From assembly GCA_022822905.1 (NCBI GenBank), contig JAJDYE010000009.1, forward strand, positions 23,212 to 87,211: DNA of 64,000 bases. Direction: 5' to 3'. Shown piece after piece: positions 35,571-44,218 of this stretch. Made by a program: the position numbers and the translations under genes. This stretch comes from Acidimicrobiia bacterium. GTDB lineage: Bacteria > Actinomycetota > Acidimicrobiia > Acidimicrobiales > Bin134. Under the pieces are notes generated by a model. That model did no database searches, had not been told where the DNA came from, and saw nothing but the letters and a program-made list of their open reading frames with translations. Positions within the stretch are counted from its first letter, which is position 1; every line of letters starts with the position of its first letter.

Positions 35571-36692
35571 CTACGAAGGAATGGGGATCCCGAACAGCCG
35601 AGCGGGGTTGTCGGTCAGGATCTTGCGCTTGCGCTCGTCGCTGAGGTCGTCGCGCTCCACCAGCAGCTTCACTGAGTGGGGGAAGTCACAGTCCCAGTGG
35701 CAGTAGTCCGAGGAGTAGCACAGGATGTCGTCACCCACCTGGTCCATAACGTAAGGCAGGGCCGACTCGGTTGACTCCACCCCCACGAAGCACTGCCCCG
35801 ACAGGAAGTACTCCGAGGGCTTGCGGTCCAGGATTGGGGCCTGGTCGGGCATCAACTCGTACTCCTCATCCAGGCGCTCCAACCAGAACGGCAGCCAGCC
35901 GCACCCGGCCTCCATGATGCCCACCCGCATGTTGGGGAACCGGTGCAAGATCCCGCCCACGGTGAAGTTCATCGTGGCCAGCATGGCCCCGAACGGGTGG
36001 GTCACGGCGTGCTTCTCCAGCCGGGTGTTGTAGCGGTCCAACACGATCGGCACCTGGTCGGGCGCTTGTCCCCCACCGTGTACGCACACCGCGGCGCTGT
36101 GGCTGTCGGCCACCTCCCACACCGCGTCGAGGGCCGGGTGGTCCAGGTTGCGGTCCAACACGTGCTGGGCGGTCACCATGCCCACGAACAGATCCGGATA
36201 CTGGGTAAAGCACCGGTCCAGCTCGGCGGCGGCCCGCTCCGGGTCTATCAGGGGCAGCTTGGCCACCAGCTTCAGGCGGGCGGGGTCGTAAGCCGCATAG
36301 GTGGCCCGAGCGTCGTTCAACAGCCGGCACAGCTCGTCGGCAAAGCCCGGATCGCCCAGCGCCCACTCCTCGCCCGAGCCCGGCGGGAACATGACGGTCA
36401 CGTCGATGCCCTCGAGGTCCATATCGGTCATCCGGGGTCCGGGCACCGCCATGCCCTCCCGCTGAAGCGGCGTCTCGAAGTCCAGCTCGCCCGCGGCATA
36501 TTCGCCGTAGTTCTGATCATCCTCGGTGTGTACTGGCGATCCAGCTCCCGGCAGGTCGCCGTAGATCTCCTTCATCTTGGCCACGTACTCCACCATCTGG
36601 GGCCGCCACTCGGCGCTGATCCCATGGCGCCACTGGGGCGGCTCACCCCCGTGCCCGTCGGAGTCGATCACGTAATACCCGTACTTGCCCAT
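35571..36692 (-). CDS. Amidohydrolase family protein (COG2159 type)
   Basis: 373 aa starting MGKYGYYVIDSDGHGGEPP. The DSDGH metal motif, VCVHGGGQAPDQ, MRVGIMEAGCGWLPFWLERLDEEYE and CYSSDYCHWDCDFPHS are as in actinobacterial ACMSD-like metalloenzymes. The C-terminal site SSDYCHWD replaces the SDYPH of its paralogs. Divergent from the flavodoxin gene by 60 bp. Substrate unknown; decarboxylase or hydrolase. Confidence 0.9.
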   Translation of the reverse strand: MGKYGYYVIDSDGHGGEPPQWRHGISAEWRPQMVEYVAKMKEIYGDLPGAGSPVHTEDDQNYGEYAAGELDFETPLQREGMAVPGPRMTDMDLEGIDVTVMFPPGSGEEWALGDPGFADELCRLLNDARATYAAYDPARLKLVAKLPLIDPERAAAELDRCFTQYPDLFVGMVTAQHVLDRNLDHPALDAVWEVADSHSAAVCVHGGGQAPDQVPIVLDRYNTRLEKHAVTHPFGAMLATMNFTVGGILHRFPNMRVGIMEAGCGWLPFWLERLDEEYELMPDQAPILDRKPSEYFLSGQCFVGVESTESALPYVMDQVGDDILCYSSDYCHWDCDFPHSVKLLVERDDLSDERKRKILTDNPARLFGIPIPS

Positions 36693-36752
36693 ACCACCAT
36701 CGTGGCACTTGGGAGGCGTAGCTGCTAGAAGTCAAGCCGTGAGGTTCCAGAC

Positions 36753-37199
36753 ATGAGGGCAGTGGTGATCTTCGAGAGCCGCACGGGGAATACCCAGCGG
36801 GCCGCCGAGATGATCGGCGGGGAATTGCGGGGGGCCGGTTACGAAGTAGCCGTGCGGCCGGTGCATGGGTTGAAGCTCACCGAGATTGCCGAGGCTGACC
36901 TTTTGGCGGTGGGCACTTGGGTGGACGGGCTCGTGCTGTTCGGGCATCGGCCGGGGGGCACGGCCAAGCTGATGACGCTGCCTTCGTTGCACCACAAGCC
37001 GGTGGCTGCCTTCGCCACCTACAAGTGGTATCCAGGCAACTGCATCGACCAGATTGCCGACTTGCTGGCCTACAAAGGTGCCGACGTGATCCACCAGCGG
37101 GCGTTCAACAAGGCGCAGCTTGATGTGCTGGTTCCCGAATTCGTCAACGACGTGTTGGCCGCCGTGGGCGCTCCCCAGATGTCGGAGGCAACCGCATGA
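36753..37199 (+). CDS. Flavodoxin-domain protein
   Basis: 148 aa starting MRAVVIFESRTGNTQRAAEMIG. The FMN phosphate loop SRTGNT and a second loop VGTWVDGLVLFGHRPGG are as in short flavodoxins, and the length is typical. It has an ATGA overlap with the amidohydrolase at 37196, so the two are translated together; a redox role for that partner is unexpected and may instead serve the neighbouring monooxygenases. Cytoplasmic. Confidence 0.88.
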   Translation: MRAVVIFESRTGNTQRAAEMIGGELRGAGYEVAVRPVHGLKLTEIAEADLLAVGTWVDGLVLFGHRPGGTAKLMTLPSLHHKPVAAFATYKWYPGNCIDQIADLLAYKGADVIHQRAFNKAQLDVLVPEFVNDVLAAVGAPQMSEATA

Positions 37200-38398
37200 C
37201 CATGGCCACCACCGAAATGCCCCGCATTATCAGCGTGGACGATCACGTGGTGGAGCCGCCGCACCTGTGGACGAGCCGGCTGCCGGCCAAGTACCGCGAC
37301 GTCGGCCCCCGCATCAAGTACCTGCCCCAGGGCGAGGTGGTGCTCGACGGCGGGACGTACCGGGAGCGCCCTGGCACCGAGGGCCGCAACGTGGCCTGGT
37401 GGCTGTACGAAGACCACACCTACTCGGTGAAGCGGCTCATCGCCGCCGCCGGCTATGCCTATGACGAGTTGTCCACCGACGGCATCACCTACGACGAGAT
37501 GCGCCCCGGCTGCTGGCAGCCGAAGGCCCGCATCGACGACATGGAGATGAACCACACCGACGCCTCGCTTTGCTTTCCCAACTACCCCCGGTTCTGTGGC
37601 CAGCTCTTCAACGAGCGCCAAGACAAGGAGCTGTCGCTTCTGTGCGTGCAGGCCTACAACGACTGGATGGTGGAGGAGTGGTGCGGCGACTCCGGAGGCC
37701 GGCTGATCCCGCTGTGCCTGGTGCCGCTGTGGGACGCCGAGCTGGCCGCCGCCGAGATCCGCCGCAATGCTGAGCGGGGGGTGCGGGCGGTGGCATTCAG
37801 CGAACTGCCCACCTGGCTGGGGCTGCCCAGCATCCACTCCGGGTACTGGGATCCGTTCTTCCAGGCCTGCGCCGAGACCGGCACCGTGGTGTGCATGCAC
37901 ATCGGGTCGGGCACCCGCACCGTGTCCACCGCCGATGACGCCCCCGATGCGGTGACCGCCTCGCTGATCTTCTGCAACAGTGCGGCCTCGCTGATCGACT
38001 TCATCTTCTCGGGCGTGCTGCACCGCTACCCCGACCTCAAGCTCATGTATGCCGAGGCCCAAATCGGGTGGATCCCCTACGCCTTGGAGCGGGCCGACGA
38101 CGTATGGGTCACCCACCAGGGGTGGAGCCAAGCCCGACGCAACATCCCCGAGCCGCCGTCGTTCTACTACTACCGCCAGGTATACGGCTGCTTCTTCAAA
38201 GACAGCGTTGGCATCGACCTGCTCGACCGGGTGGGGATCGACAACATCACTTTCGAAACCGACTACCCCCACGCCGACGGCACCTGGCCCAACACCGAGG
38301 AGGTGGCCACCCGCCTGTTCGGCCACCTCGATCCCGACGCGATTTACAAGATCGCCCGCGGCAACGCCATCAAGCTGCTGGGCCTGGACATGGATTAG
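37196..38398 (+). CDS. Amidohydrolase family protein (COG2159 type)
   Basis: 400 aa starting MTMATTEMPRIISVDDHVVEPPHLW. Motifs are VDDHVVEP (metal), VCMHIGSG, LKLMYAEAQIGWIPYALERAD and ETDYPHADGTWPNT. Closest in pattern to the paralog at 28252-29442 (same DxHVVEP and DYPH motifs). Coupled to the upstream flavodoxin. The 3' end is followed 24 bp later by the putative start of the ApbE gene. Confidence 0.9.
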   Translation: MTMATTEMPRIISVDDHVVEPPHLWTSRLPAKYRDVGPRIKYLPQGEVVLDGGTYRERPGTEGRNVAWWLYEDHTYSVKRLIAAAGYAYDELSTDGITYDEMRPGCWQPKARIDDMEMNHTDASLCFPNYPRFCGQLFNERQDKELSLLCVQAYNDWMVEEWCGDSGGRLIPLCLVPLWDAELAAAEIRRNAERGVRAVAFSELPTWLGLPSIHSGYWDPFFQACAETGTVVCMHIGSGTRTVSTADDAPDAVTASLIFCNSAASLIDFIFSGVLHRYPDLKLMYAEAQIGWIPYALERADDVWVTHQGWSQARRNIPEPPSFYYYRQVYGCFFKDSVGIDLLDRVGIDNITFETDYPHADGTWPNTEEVATRLFGHLDPDAIYKIARGNAIKLLGLDMD

Positions 38399-38422
38399 AA
38401 AGCGGCACCCAAGGACAGAACC

Positions 38423-39367
38423 ATTAGCGAACAAGGCGACAACCAGCGCGAATTCCAATTCCGGTGCCACGGCTTGATGGGCACAGTGCTGGATCTGCGG
38501 ATCAAGGGCGGCGACAAGCTGATGTCTCGAGCCGTCGACGAATTCGTGGCTGGGCAAGTGGCTCGACTTGAAGGGGTGTTCAGCGTCTTTGACGACGACA
38601 GCGAATTATGCCGCTGGCGTCGCGGAGAGGTTCTCCACCCAAGTGATGAGTTCTGCGAGCTGATGGGTCTGGCGCTGGCGTGGCATCGTCGTTCGGCGGG
38701 CCTGTTCAACCCTCTCACCGGCCAACTGACCCAAATGTGGCGCCGGGCCGAACAAGCCGGGTGCATGCCGGGTGCCGCCGATTTGGCAGAGGAGGCGGCA
38801 TCAATCGCCGAACCCCGTTTCGAGTTGCTCGACCGCGTGCCGGTGCCGTTGGGGGACTGTACTCGGCTGAGCCTGAACGCTATCGCCAAGGGCTACATCG
38901 TCGATCGCGTGGTCGAAGCAGCTCTTCGGCGTTTCGAAATCGAGGCCATCAGCCTGAACGCGGGCGGCGACGTTTTGCACCGGGGCAGCCCAGGTCTGGC
39001 AGTAGGAATCGAAAATCCACTGCGCCCATACGACAACGAGCCGCCTCTTGTAGTGATCCACCTACAAGACCAGGCGATAGCCACCAGCGGCTCATCACGG
39101 CGCGGGTTTCGGATTGGCGATGCCTGGTACAGCCACGTCATCGATCCCCGGTCGGGCCAGCCGGCATTGGGTCCGGCCAGCGTGTCGGTCGTGGCGGACG
39201 ACGCCATTACCGCAGATGTCGCGGCCACTGTCGCTTGCATTCTCGACCCCCCCGCAGCGCTTGACTGGCTGGCCGAATCAGACGAACTAGCCGGACTAGT
39301 CGTAGATCGAGACGGCACCCCTGCCGTCGATCCCCATTGGGGGGAGAGATTCGGCTCAATCAGCTGA
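38423..39367 (+). CDS. FAD:protein FMN transferase (ApbE family), candidate ATT start
   Basis: The ApbE core is clear: HGLMGTVLDLRI, FNPLTGQLTQMW, LGDCTRLSLNAIAKGYIVDRV, SLNAGGDVLHRG, IATSGSSRRGF, SHVIDPRSGQP and DAITADVAATVACIL. Its role is covalent FMN transfer from FAD to Thr/Ser of exported redox proteins. The only ATG/GTG/TTG codons (38474-38477) sit inside the conserved HGLMGT motif, too late. The in-frame ATT at 38423, 7 bases after AAGGA, gives 314 aa with a sensible SEQGDNQREFQFRCHGLMGT N-terminus. No signal peptide or lipobox is visible. It belongs functionally with the PepSY and DUF2271 genes that converge on it. Confidence 0.85.
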   Translation: MSEQGDNQREFQFRCHGLMGTVLDLRIKGGDKLMSRAVDEFVAGQVARLEGVFSVFDDDSELCRWRRGEVLHPSDEFCELMGLALAWHRRSAGLFNPLTGQLTQMWRRAEQAGCMPGAADLAEEAASIAEPRFELLDRVPVPLGDCTRLSLNAIAKGYIVDRVVEAALRRFEIEAISLNAGGDVLHRGSPGLAVGIENPLRPYDNEPPLVVIHLQDQAIATSGSSRRGFRIGDAWYSHVIDPRSGQPALGPASVSVVADDAITADVAATVACILDPPAALDWLAESDELAGLVVDRDGTPAVDPHWGERFGSIS

Positions 39368-40070
39368 TTGTGACCAGTATCACGAAGACAGTAATCAGGC
39401 CGCCGGCCGCTGCGACGGTCAAAGCGACAAATCGGCGTCGGCGCAAGAACAGCTGCATCGCCAACCCCGTGATCGAGATAGCGACCAGGAACCCTGCTGA
39501 AATGTCGATAGCCCATTTCCACAGGGGACCGGCGTCTCGTCCTTTGTGGACGTCGTTCATGATCGCCACGAACCCTTGTTGGGTGACCGTAAGCTCGTAA
39601 GTGCTGGCCTCGGCGTCAAAGAACAGGTCGGCGGAGTAGCCCGGTTTCTTGAAGGCAATGGAGCCCCGCCCGTTGACGACGCTGTAGTTGTCCACAGTGC
39701 CAGACACTGAGTATTCGCCCCGGACATACTCGGCAATGGCCAAGAACTCCACCGTACCGTCGACGCCAGAGGCCTCGAACGGGAACTGGCCGTTGTGACT
39801 CGACACCGAGACATCGTCGCCGAACGTCCAGTCGGGATGGTTCAGGGTTATGCCGGTGAGTCCGAAGAACAACACCACGAGGAGGGCAATCATGCTTGTA
39901 TAAACGTGAAGGCGGCGGGCCCATAAGTCGGTGGCCCGCTTCAGCCGACTGGCAGGCTGGCGCGCGCCGCGCCCTCCATTGTGCGTTTGCATCGGCCCTT
40001 CAGAGTTCGGAGTCGTCGGACTTGGTGCGGGTCTCTCTGCGGTGGCTGTTGGGGAGAAGCCTTCGTGCAT
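39360..40070 (-). CDS. PepSY-associated transmembrane protein
   Basis: 236 aa. A positively charged N-terminus leads into TM1 (VYTSMIALLVVLFFGLTGITL, about 57-77). An extracytoplasmic region of ~100 residues has a PepSY-like alpha/beta pattern (NGQFPFEASGVDGTVEFLAIAEYVRGEY... GSIAFKKPGYSADLFFD). TM2 (AGFLVAISITGLAMQLFL) and TM3 (FVALTVAAAGGLITVFVILV) follow. Such proteins occur with ApbE and DUF2271 genes and probably carry electrons across the membrane. Downstream partner of DUF2271 (3-bp gap); convergent overlap with ApbE. Confidence 0.85.
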   Translation of the reverse strand: MHEGFSPTATAERPAPSPTTPNSEGPMQTHNGGRGARQPASRLKRATDLWARRLHVYTSMIALLVVLFFGLTGITLNHPDWTFGDDVSVSSHNGQFPFEASGVDGTVEFLAIAEYVRGEYSVSGTVDNYSVVNGRGSIAFKKPGYSADLFFDAEASTYELTVTQQGFVAIMNDVHKGRDAGPLWKWAIDISAGFLVAISITGLAMQLFLRRRRFVALTVAAAGGLITVFVILVTIS

Positions 40071-40073
40071 TAG

Positions 40074-40841
40074 CTAGAGGATCAGTTCCGCTGAGGCGTC
40101 GGCGATCTCAACGTTGTCGCTCAGCGCAACAGAGAAGGGTTGGCTGCCGATGGTGATCGGCGTGCTGGTGATGCTGTAGGGACCGTGCTCTCGGGCAGCT
40201 TCGATGAAGAGGAAATAATCGCCCTGTTCTACCGGGTTCCCAGACAAATCGGTACCGTCCCAAACAACCGAATAGGCACCCGCTGGCCGGGTTGCACCGG
40301 ACATGGAGGTATCGGAAGCTTGATTGCTGGCCGAATACCAGCGCCGTAGGTCATTGAGCCACCGGGTTCCCTTCTGCTCTTGCAGAAACCAGAGCCCTAT
40401 GGTGTCGATGAGGTTGCCGGCGTGATCTTCAACCCACACTGCAACGTAGGGATTGAGGATCCGACCCCGGCCGCCAGCACCCGCCACATAGGCAAATGCC
40501 ACCGCCAACTCAGCACCAGTCGGGAACATGGCCGCTGTTGGCCCGGTGGACTGCACTGCGGGCTCGGTTGGTGTTGGTTCGACGTCACCAGGTGCGGGTT
40601 CGGTTGGCGCGGGCTCGAGATTTGTCGCCGCCGCGGGTTCGGTTGGCGCGGGCTCGCTCGGCGCAACGGTCGCCGAGCTTGAGCCTGCGAAAACCTCGGC
40701 ATCGCTCTTGCTGCAAGCAAGGACAGGGAATGCCACTATGGCCCCAGCCACGGCACTACGGCGAAGAAACGCCCTGCGTGACACCTCAACCAGGCGGGGC
40801 TCGAATTCACCTGGGTCATCGGGTCCAACTGAGGCGGGCAT
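40074..40841 (-). CDS. DUF2271 Tat lipoprotein, candidate flavinylated protein
   Basis: 255 aa. Twin-arginine signal SRRAFLRRSAVAG (21-33) ends in VLAC, a usable lipobox, so export as a lipoprotein via Tat is likely. A Pro/Thr/Glu linker with repeated APTEPA units (about 63-95) precedes the DUF2271 domain: LAVAFAYVAGAGGRGRILNPYVAVWVED, LIDTIGLWF, SDTSMSGATRPAG, VVWDGTDLSGNPVEQGDYFLFIEA. The SGAT segment resembles the SGAT flavinylation site of NqrC/FMN-binding domains, giving a plausible ApbE target. First gene of the operon with PepSY; divergent from the response regulator. Confidence 0.85.
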   Translation of the reverse strand: MPASVGPDDPGEFEPRLVEVSRRAFLRRSAVAGAIVAFPVLACSKSDAEVFAGSSSATVAPSEPAPTEPAAATNLEPAPTEPAPGDVEPTPTEPAVQSTGPTAAMFPTGAELAVAFAYVAGAGGRGRILNPYVAVWVEDHAGNLIDTIGLWFLQEQKGTRWLNDLRRWYSASNQASDTSMSGATRPAGAYSVVWDGTDLSGNPVEQGDYFLFIEAAREHGPYSITSTPITIGSQPFSVALSDNVEIADASAELIL

Positions 40842-40863
40842 CCTCGGAGGTCTAGAGCCTCAA

Positions 40864-40882
40864 CCTGAGAATTTGCCGAGAA
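40864..40882 (-). promoter_or_regulatory. OmpR-type direct repeat facing the DUF2271 operon
   Basis: On the minus strand the sequence reads TTCTCGGC-AAA-TTCTCAGG: two half-sites with an 11-bp period, about 23-40 bp upstream of the DUF2271 start. The half-site TTCTCAG is shared with the site at 40938-40958. Confidence 0.55.
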
Positions 40883-40937
40883 CGGCTGCCGAGTTTGCCG
40901 GCAGGATCCGTTCGATCACCAAGCAATTCCCGGCTGA

Positions 40938-40958
40938 CACTCAGGTTCTTCTCAGAAC
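40938..40958 (+). promoter_or_regulatory. OmpR-type direct repeat facing the response-regulator operon
   Basis: CTCAG occurs at 40940-40944 and 40951-40955, an 11-bp period, in the context ACTCAGGTTCT-TCTCAGAAC just upstream of the response-regulator ATG. It also contains a GTTCT/AGAAC inverted repeat. Autoregulation by the adjacent OmpR-type regulator is the natural reading. Confidence 0.6.
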
Positions 40959-40969
40959 GGAGTGCCACG

Positions 40970-41659
40970 ATGGAGGTTGTGAAGGGACACCACCTCCTTG
41001 TGGTTGACGATGAAGCCAACCTCCGGTCAATGCTCCGGGCCGCGTTGAGCTATCACGGATTTGAGGTAAGCGAATTCCGAGACGGCAGAGAGGCGCTCAC
41101 CGCCGCGGCTCGCGAAATGCCAGATCTGATCATCTTGGATGTAATGATGCCCGACCTCGACGGCTTTGAGGTTTGCCGACGACTCCGAGCCGACGGCAAC
41201 CAGACGCCAATCCTGTTTCTTACCGCGAAAGACGAGACCGAAGACAAGGTGCGAGGTCTGACTCTCGGGGGCGACGACTATCTCCAAAAGCCCTTTAGCC
41301 TTGACGAACTTGTCGCACGTGTGGAGGCGATTCTGCGCCGCGCCGGGAAGCCAGGCGCATCAAGCGTGCTCAATCTGGCCGATCTGTCCATGGATGACGA
41401 TGCCTACCGAGTGACCAGGGCCGGCGTCGAAGTGTCGCTGTCGCCCACCGAGTACAGCCTGTTGCGCTACCTGCTGGTAAACCAAGGCCGCGTCCTGTCG
41501 AAAGCCCAGATTCTCGACCATGTTTGGCAGTACGACTTCAACGGCAACGGCGGAGTTGTAGAGACCTATATCGGCTACCTTCGCAAAAAGATAGACACCG
41601 CCGAGCCTAAACTCATCCACACAATCCGAGGCGTCGGCTACACCCTTCGACTCCAATGA
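40970..41659 (+). CDS. OmpR-family response regulator
   Basis: 229 aa from the ATG at 40970 (MEVVKGHHLLVVDDEANLR); a TTG 75 bases earlier would start inside the operator. Receiver: VVDDE acidic pair, phospho-acceptor Asp in LIILDVMMPD, LTAKDE and the K in YLQKPFSLDE. C-terminal winged helix: SPTEYSLLRYLLVNQGRVLSKAQILDHVW, VVETYIGYLRKKID and IHTIRGVGYTL. Cognate kinase gene follows 37 bp later. Likely targets are its own promoter and the DUF2271-PepSY operon (see the direct repeats). Confidence 0.96.
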   Translation: MEVVKGHHLLVVDDEANLRSMLRAALSYHGFEVSEFRDGREALTAAAREMPDLIILDVMMPDLDGFEVCRRLRADGNQTPILFLTAKDETEDKVRGLTLGGDDYLQKPFSLDELVARVEAILRRAGKPGASSVLNLADLSMDDDAYRVTRAGVEVSLSPTEYSLLRYLLVNQGRVLSKAQILDHVWQYDFNGNGGVVETYIGYLRKKIDTAEPKLIHTIRGVGYTLRLQ

Positions 41660-41696
41660 CACTCCCTTGGCTCTGCCTGACATTGAGAGGCCAGCG

Positions 41697-43199
41697 GTGA
41701 GGAGGTCGCTGTCGCTTCGAGCTCGCTTGCTTGCCGGAGTTGCCGTAGTCGCAATCATCCTGGCAGCAGCGGCATGGGCAATCGTGTCCAATACCCGCAA
41801 TCATCTCGTCGATCAGGTAGACGAACATCTCGTCGCCACCGCTGACATCGATCGCGACGGACGATTAGGCGACGGTCTCTTCGATAGACGCCACGATGAG
41901 TCTGCGCGGGGCAACCATCTCCCGTCGCATAAAAGCAATCTACAGTCGCGTGAGCAGCCGGGACGTTTGAGCAATATGTTCGAAGGCGCTGTCCATCGCA
42001 ATCGCGGCCTAGAAACGTTATTCGAGCCGAACCTACCGGATCAGGCATACAGCCCACCCGATCTCGACTGGAACACCGTCGTCAATCGTATCTCCGAGCC
42101 GTTCACCGCTTCGGCTGTGGACGACGATGTTAGGTACCGGGTACTGGCCGTTGAACTTCGCGACATCATCTTTGTTCGGGCCCTGCCTTTGACCGACGTT
42201 GAAGAGACCGTCGATCGATTGATCCTGTTTGTGGTCTTCGGCGCGGGCTCAATCTTCTTGGTTCTCACCGCCGTCGCCTGGTGGGTCATCCGACTCGGCA
42301 TCCAACCCATCCGAGCTATGACCGACGCCGCGACTGAGATCGCCGACGGCAACCTCTCCCTTCGCGTTCCCGAACCTAAGACCGTGGGAACCGAGGCCGG
42401 TGCATTGGCCCGGGGACTCAACGTCATGCTGGGCCGAATCAAGACGGCGGTGGACAGCCAGGCCCAATCCCAGGAGCGGCTCCGCCGATTTGTGGCCGAC
42501 GCCTCCCATGAACTGCGGACCCCCATTACCACCATCCGGGGTTATGCCGAGCTGTACCGTCAAGGGGGTTTAGCTGAAGGACGCGACCTCGAAGACGCCA
42601 TGCGTCGTACCGAACAAGAGGCCCAGCGTCTCGACCGCCTGGTTGAAGACATGCTGACATTGGCCAGATTCGACCAGGAACGCCCAATCGGCCTCAGCGA
42701 GATAGACCTCAGCACGCTAATCGCCGACACTGAGGCCGACGCCAGAGTTGCTGCGCCCAATCACGTATTCGCCGCCACCATTGAGCCCGACATCAGCATT
42801 ACCGGCGACGAGGATCGACTGCGCCAAGTATTGGCCAACGTCGTCAACAACGCCGCTGTCCATACTCCACCCGGCACCTCCGTTACCATCGATGCCCGCC
42901 GGTTGGACGACAACGTGGTCGTCGAGATCAGCGATAACGGTCCGGGCATCGACTCCGATCATCTCGCCAGGATTACCGAGCGCTTCTACCGCGCCGATCC
43001 ATCGCGCTCGCGAGAACACGGCGGGAGCGGCCTCGGCCTGTCGATTGCCGACACAGTGGTTCAGGCCCATGGAGGCAGCCTTGATGTGGCCAGTGAGCCC
43101 GACCTCGGGACCTCGGTCACCATCACCCTTCCGCTGCGCCCTCCACAAACTCCAATGCGAGAGGGCGAGGAACCCACTCAAGACAAGGAGAAACCATGA
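41697..43199 (+). CDS. Sensor histidine kinase
   Basis: 500 aa from a GTG at 41697 preceded by GAGAGG; a TTG at 41667 is a weaker alternative. TM1 (LLAGVAVVAIILAAAAWAIV) and TM2 (LILFVVFGAGSIFLVLTAVAWWVI) flank a ~150-residue sensor region. It continues with HAMP, then HisKA with H-box FVADASHELRTPITTI, the N-box NVVNNAAVHTP, G1 ISDNGPGI, F-box ERFYRAD and G2 HGGSGLGLSI. All catalytic boxes are intact. Sensor domain has no recognisable fold; extracytoplasmic redox or envelope state is a plausible signal given the neighbours. ATGA overlap with the next gene. Confidence 0.95.
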   Translation: MRRSLSLRARLLAGVAVVAIILAAAAWAIVSNTRNHLVDQVDEHLVATADIDRDGRLGDGLFDRRHDESARGNHLPSHKSNLQSREQPGRLSNMFEGAVHRNRGLETLFEPNLPDQAYSPPDLDWNTVVNRISEPFTASAVDDDVRYRVLAVELRDIIFVRALPLTDVEETVDRLILFVVFGAGSIFLVLTAVAWWVIRLGIQPIRAMTDAATEIADGNLSLRVPEPKTVGTEAGALARGLNVMLGRIKTAVDSQAQSQERLRRFVADASHELRTPITTIRGYAELYRQGGLAEGRDLEDAMRRTEQEAQRLDRLVEDMLTLARFDQERPIGLSEIDLSTLIADTEADARVAAPNHVFAATIEPDISITGDEDRLRQVLANVVNNAAVHTPPGTSVTIDARRLDDNVVVEISDNGPGIDSDHLARITERFYRADPSRSREHGGSGLGLSIADTVVQAHGGSLDVASEPDLGTSVTITLPLRPPQTPMREGEEPTQDKEKP

Positions 43200-44197
43200 C
43201 AGAAATCGAAGACCATGATGACTTCGGGGGTCTTTCCAGGGATTTGCCCCACTTAATTGACAGACGTCTAGCTCTTCGTTTGATCGGTGGTGCCAGCCTC
43301 GCAGGCGTAGTGGCCGCGTGTGGCACCAACAGCAATCCCGCGGTGATTCCCCAAACTCCTACACAGGCCTCGGGCCAACCCACCCTATCGCCAACCATCA
43401 CAGCCTCGGGCCAATCCACCGCATCGCCAACCATCACAGCCTCGGGCCAATCCACCGCATCGCCAACCATCACAGCCACGGGCCAACCCACCGCATCGCC
43501 AACCATCACAGCCACGGGCCAACCCACCGCAGAGGCCACTTCAACACCGGCTGTCGATCTACCCGGCAACATCGCGAACCCAGGGGCGGAGATACCGAGC
43601 GAAACGGCTGGCCCCTTTCCTGCGAATGGCACAAACGGCCCAAATGTCCTGGCCATAGATGGAATTGTCAGGGCCGATCTCACCAGCAGTGTCGGTGAAT
43701 TCAGCGGCACAGCACAGGGCATCCCCACCGCCATTCATCTAACTGTGGTGGATGCCAGCACCGGGAGTCCTCTCCCCGGCGCTTCGATCTATCTGTGGCA
43801 TTGCACCGCTGACGGCCGCTACTCGATTTACGAGATCTCCGACCAGAACTTTCTGCGAGGAGTCCAGGCCGCTGACGGTGCTGGCAAGGTGGTCTTCAAT
43901 ACCGTGTTTCCCGGCTGCTATCGCGGTAGGTGGCCTCACTGCCACTTCGAGGTTCATGACAGCCTCAGCAATGCTGTCACCAGCAACAGCGCCATCAAGA
44001 CGAGCCAACTGGCCATTCCCCGAGCAGACTGCGAGAACGCCTATATCGACAGCCGGTACGGCAACAGCGCCAGAGACTTGGCCCGACTGACCCTCGCTTC
44101 TGACAGCGTCTTCCGCGACGGCTGGCAAGACCAACTGGCAACAGTCACAGGATCAAACGCGGATGGCTACTCGATCTCTCTGCTTGTGCGAGTTTGA
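43196..44197 (+). CDS. Exported intradiol-dioxygenase-like lipoprotein with tandem repeats
   Basis: 333 aa. N-terminal RRLALRLIGGASLAGVVAAC is a Tat-like signal ending in a lipobox. Residues ~58-115 are four to five 12-residue repeats (xSGQxTASPTIT). The rest is an intradiol ring-cleavage dioxygenase beta sandwich: AIHLTVVDASTGSPLPGASIYLWHCTADGRYSIYE and GCYRGRWPHCHFEVHD. All four Fe(III) ligand positions are present (Tyr in GRYS, Tyr in CYRGR, both His in PHCH). It may act on aromatic catechol-type compounds outside the membrane. Translationally coupled to the kinase gene. Confidence 0.88.
   Translation: MTEIEDHDDFGGLSRDLPHLIDRRLALRLIGGASLAGVVAACGTNSNPAVIPQTPTQASGQPTLSPTITASGQSTASPTITASGQSTASPTITATGQPTASPTITATGQPTAEATSTPAVDLPGNIANPGAEIPSETAGPFPANGTNGPNVLAIDGIVRADLTSSVGEFSGTAQGIPTAIHLTVVDASTGSPLPGASIYLWHCTADGRYSIYEISDQNFLRGVQAADGAGKVVFNTVFPGCYRGRWPHCHFEVHDSLSNAVTSNSAIKTSQLAIPRADCENAYIDSRYGNSARDLARLTLASDSVFRDGWQDQLATVTGSNADGYSISLLVRV
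43367..43530 (+). repeat. 36-bp coding tandem repeat
   Basis: Units start at 43367, 43403, 43439, 43475 and 43511 (the last diverges after about 20 bases). Unit 2 and unit 3 are identical at the DNA level, so the array is recent or under slippage. It encodes the Ser/Thr/Pro linker between the lipobox and the catalytic domain. Confidence 0.9.
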
Positions 44198-44218
44198 ACG
44201 TCGACTCTGAGAAGTCTC

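Noticed and set aside
43367..43530. CRISPR-like array
   Set aside because: The 36-bp units are contiguous without spacers, in frame, and encode a Ser/Thr/Pro linker.
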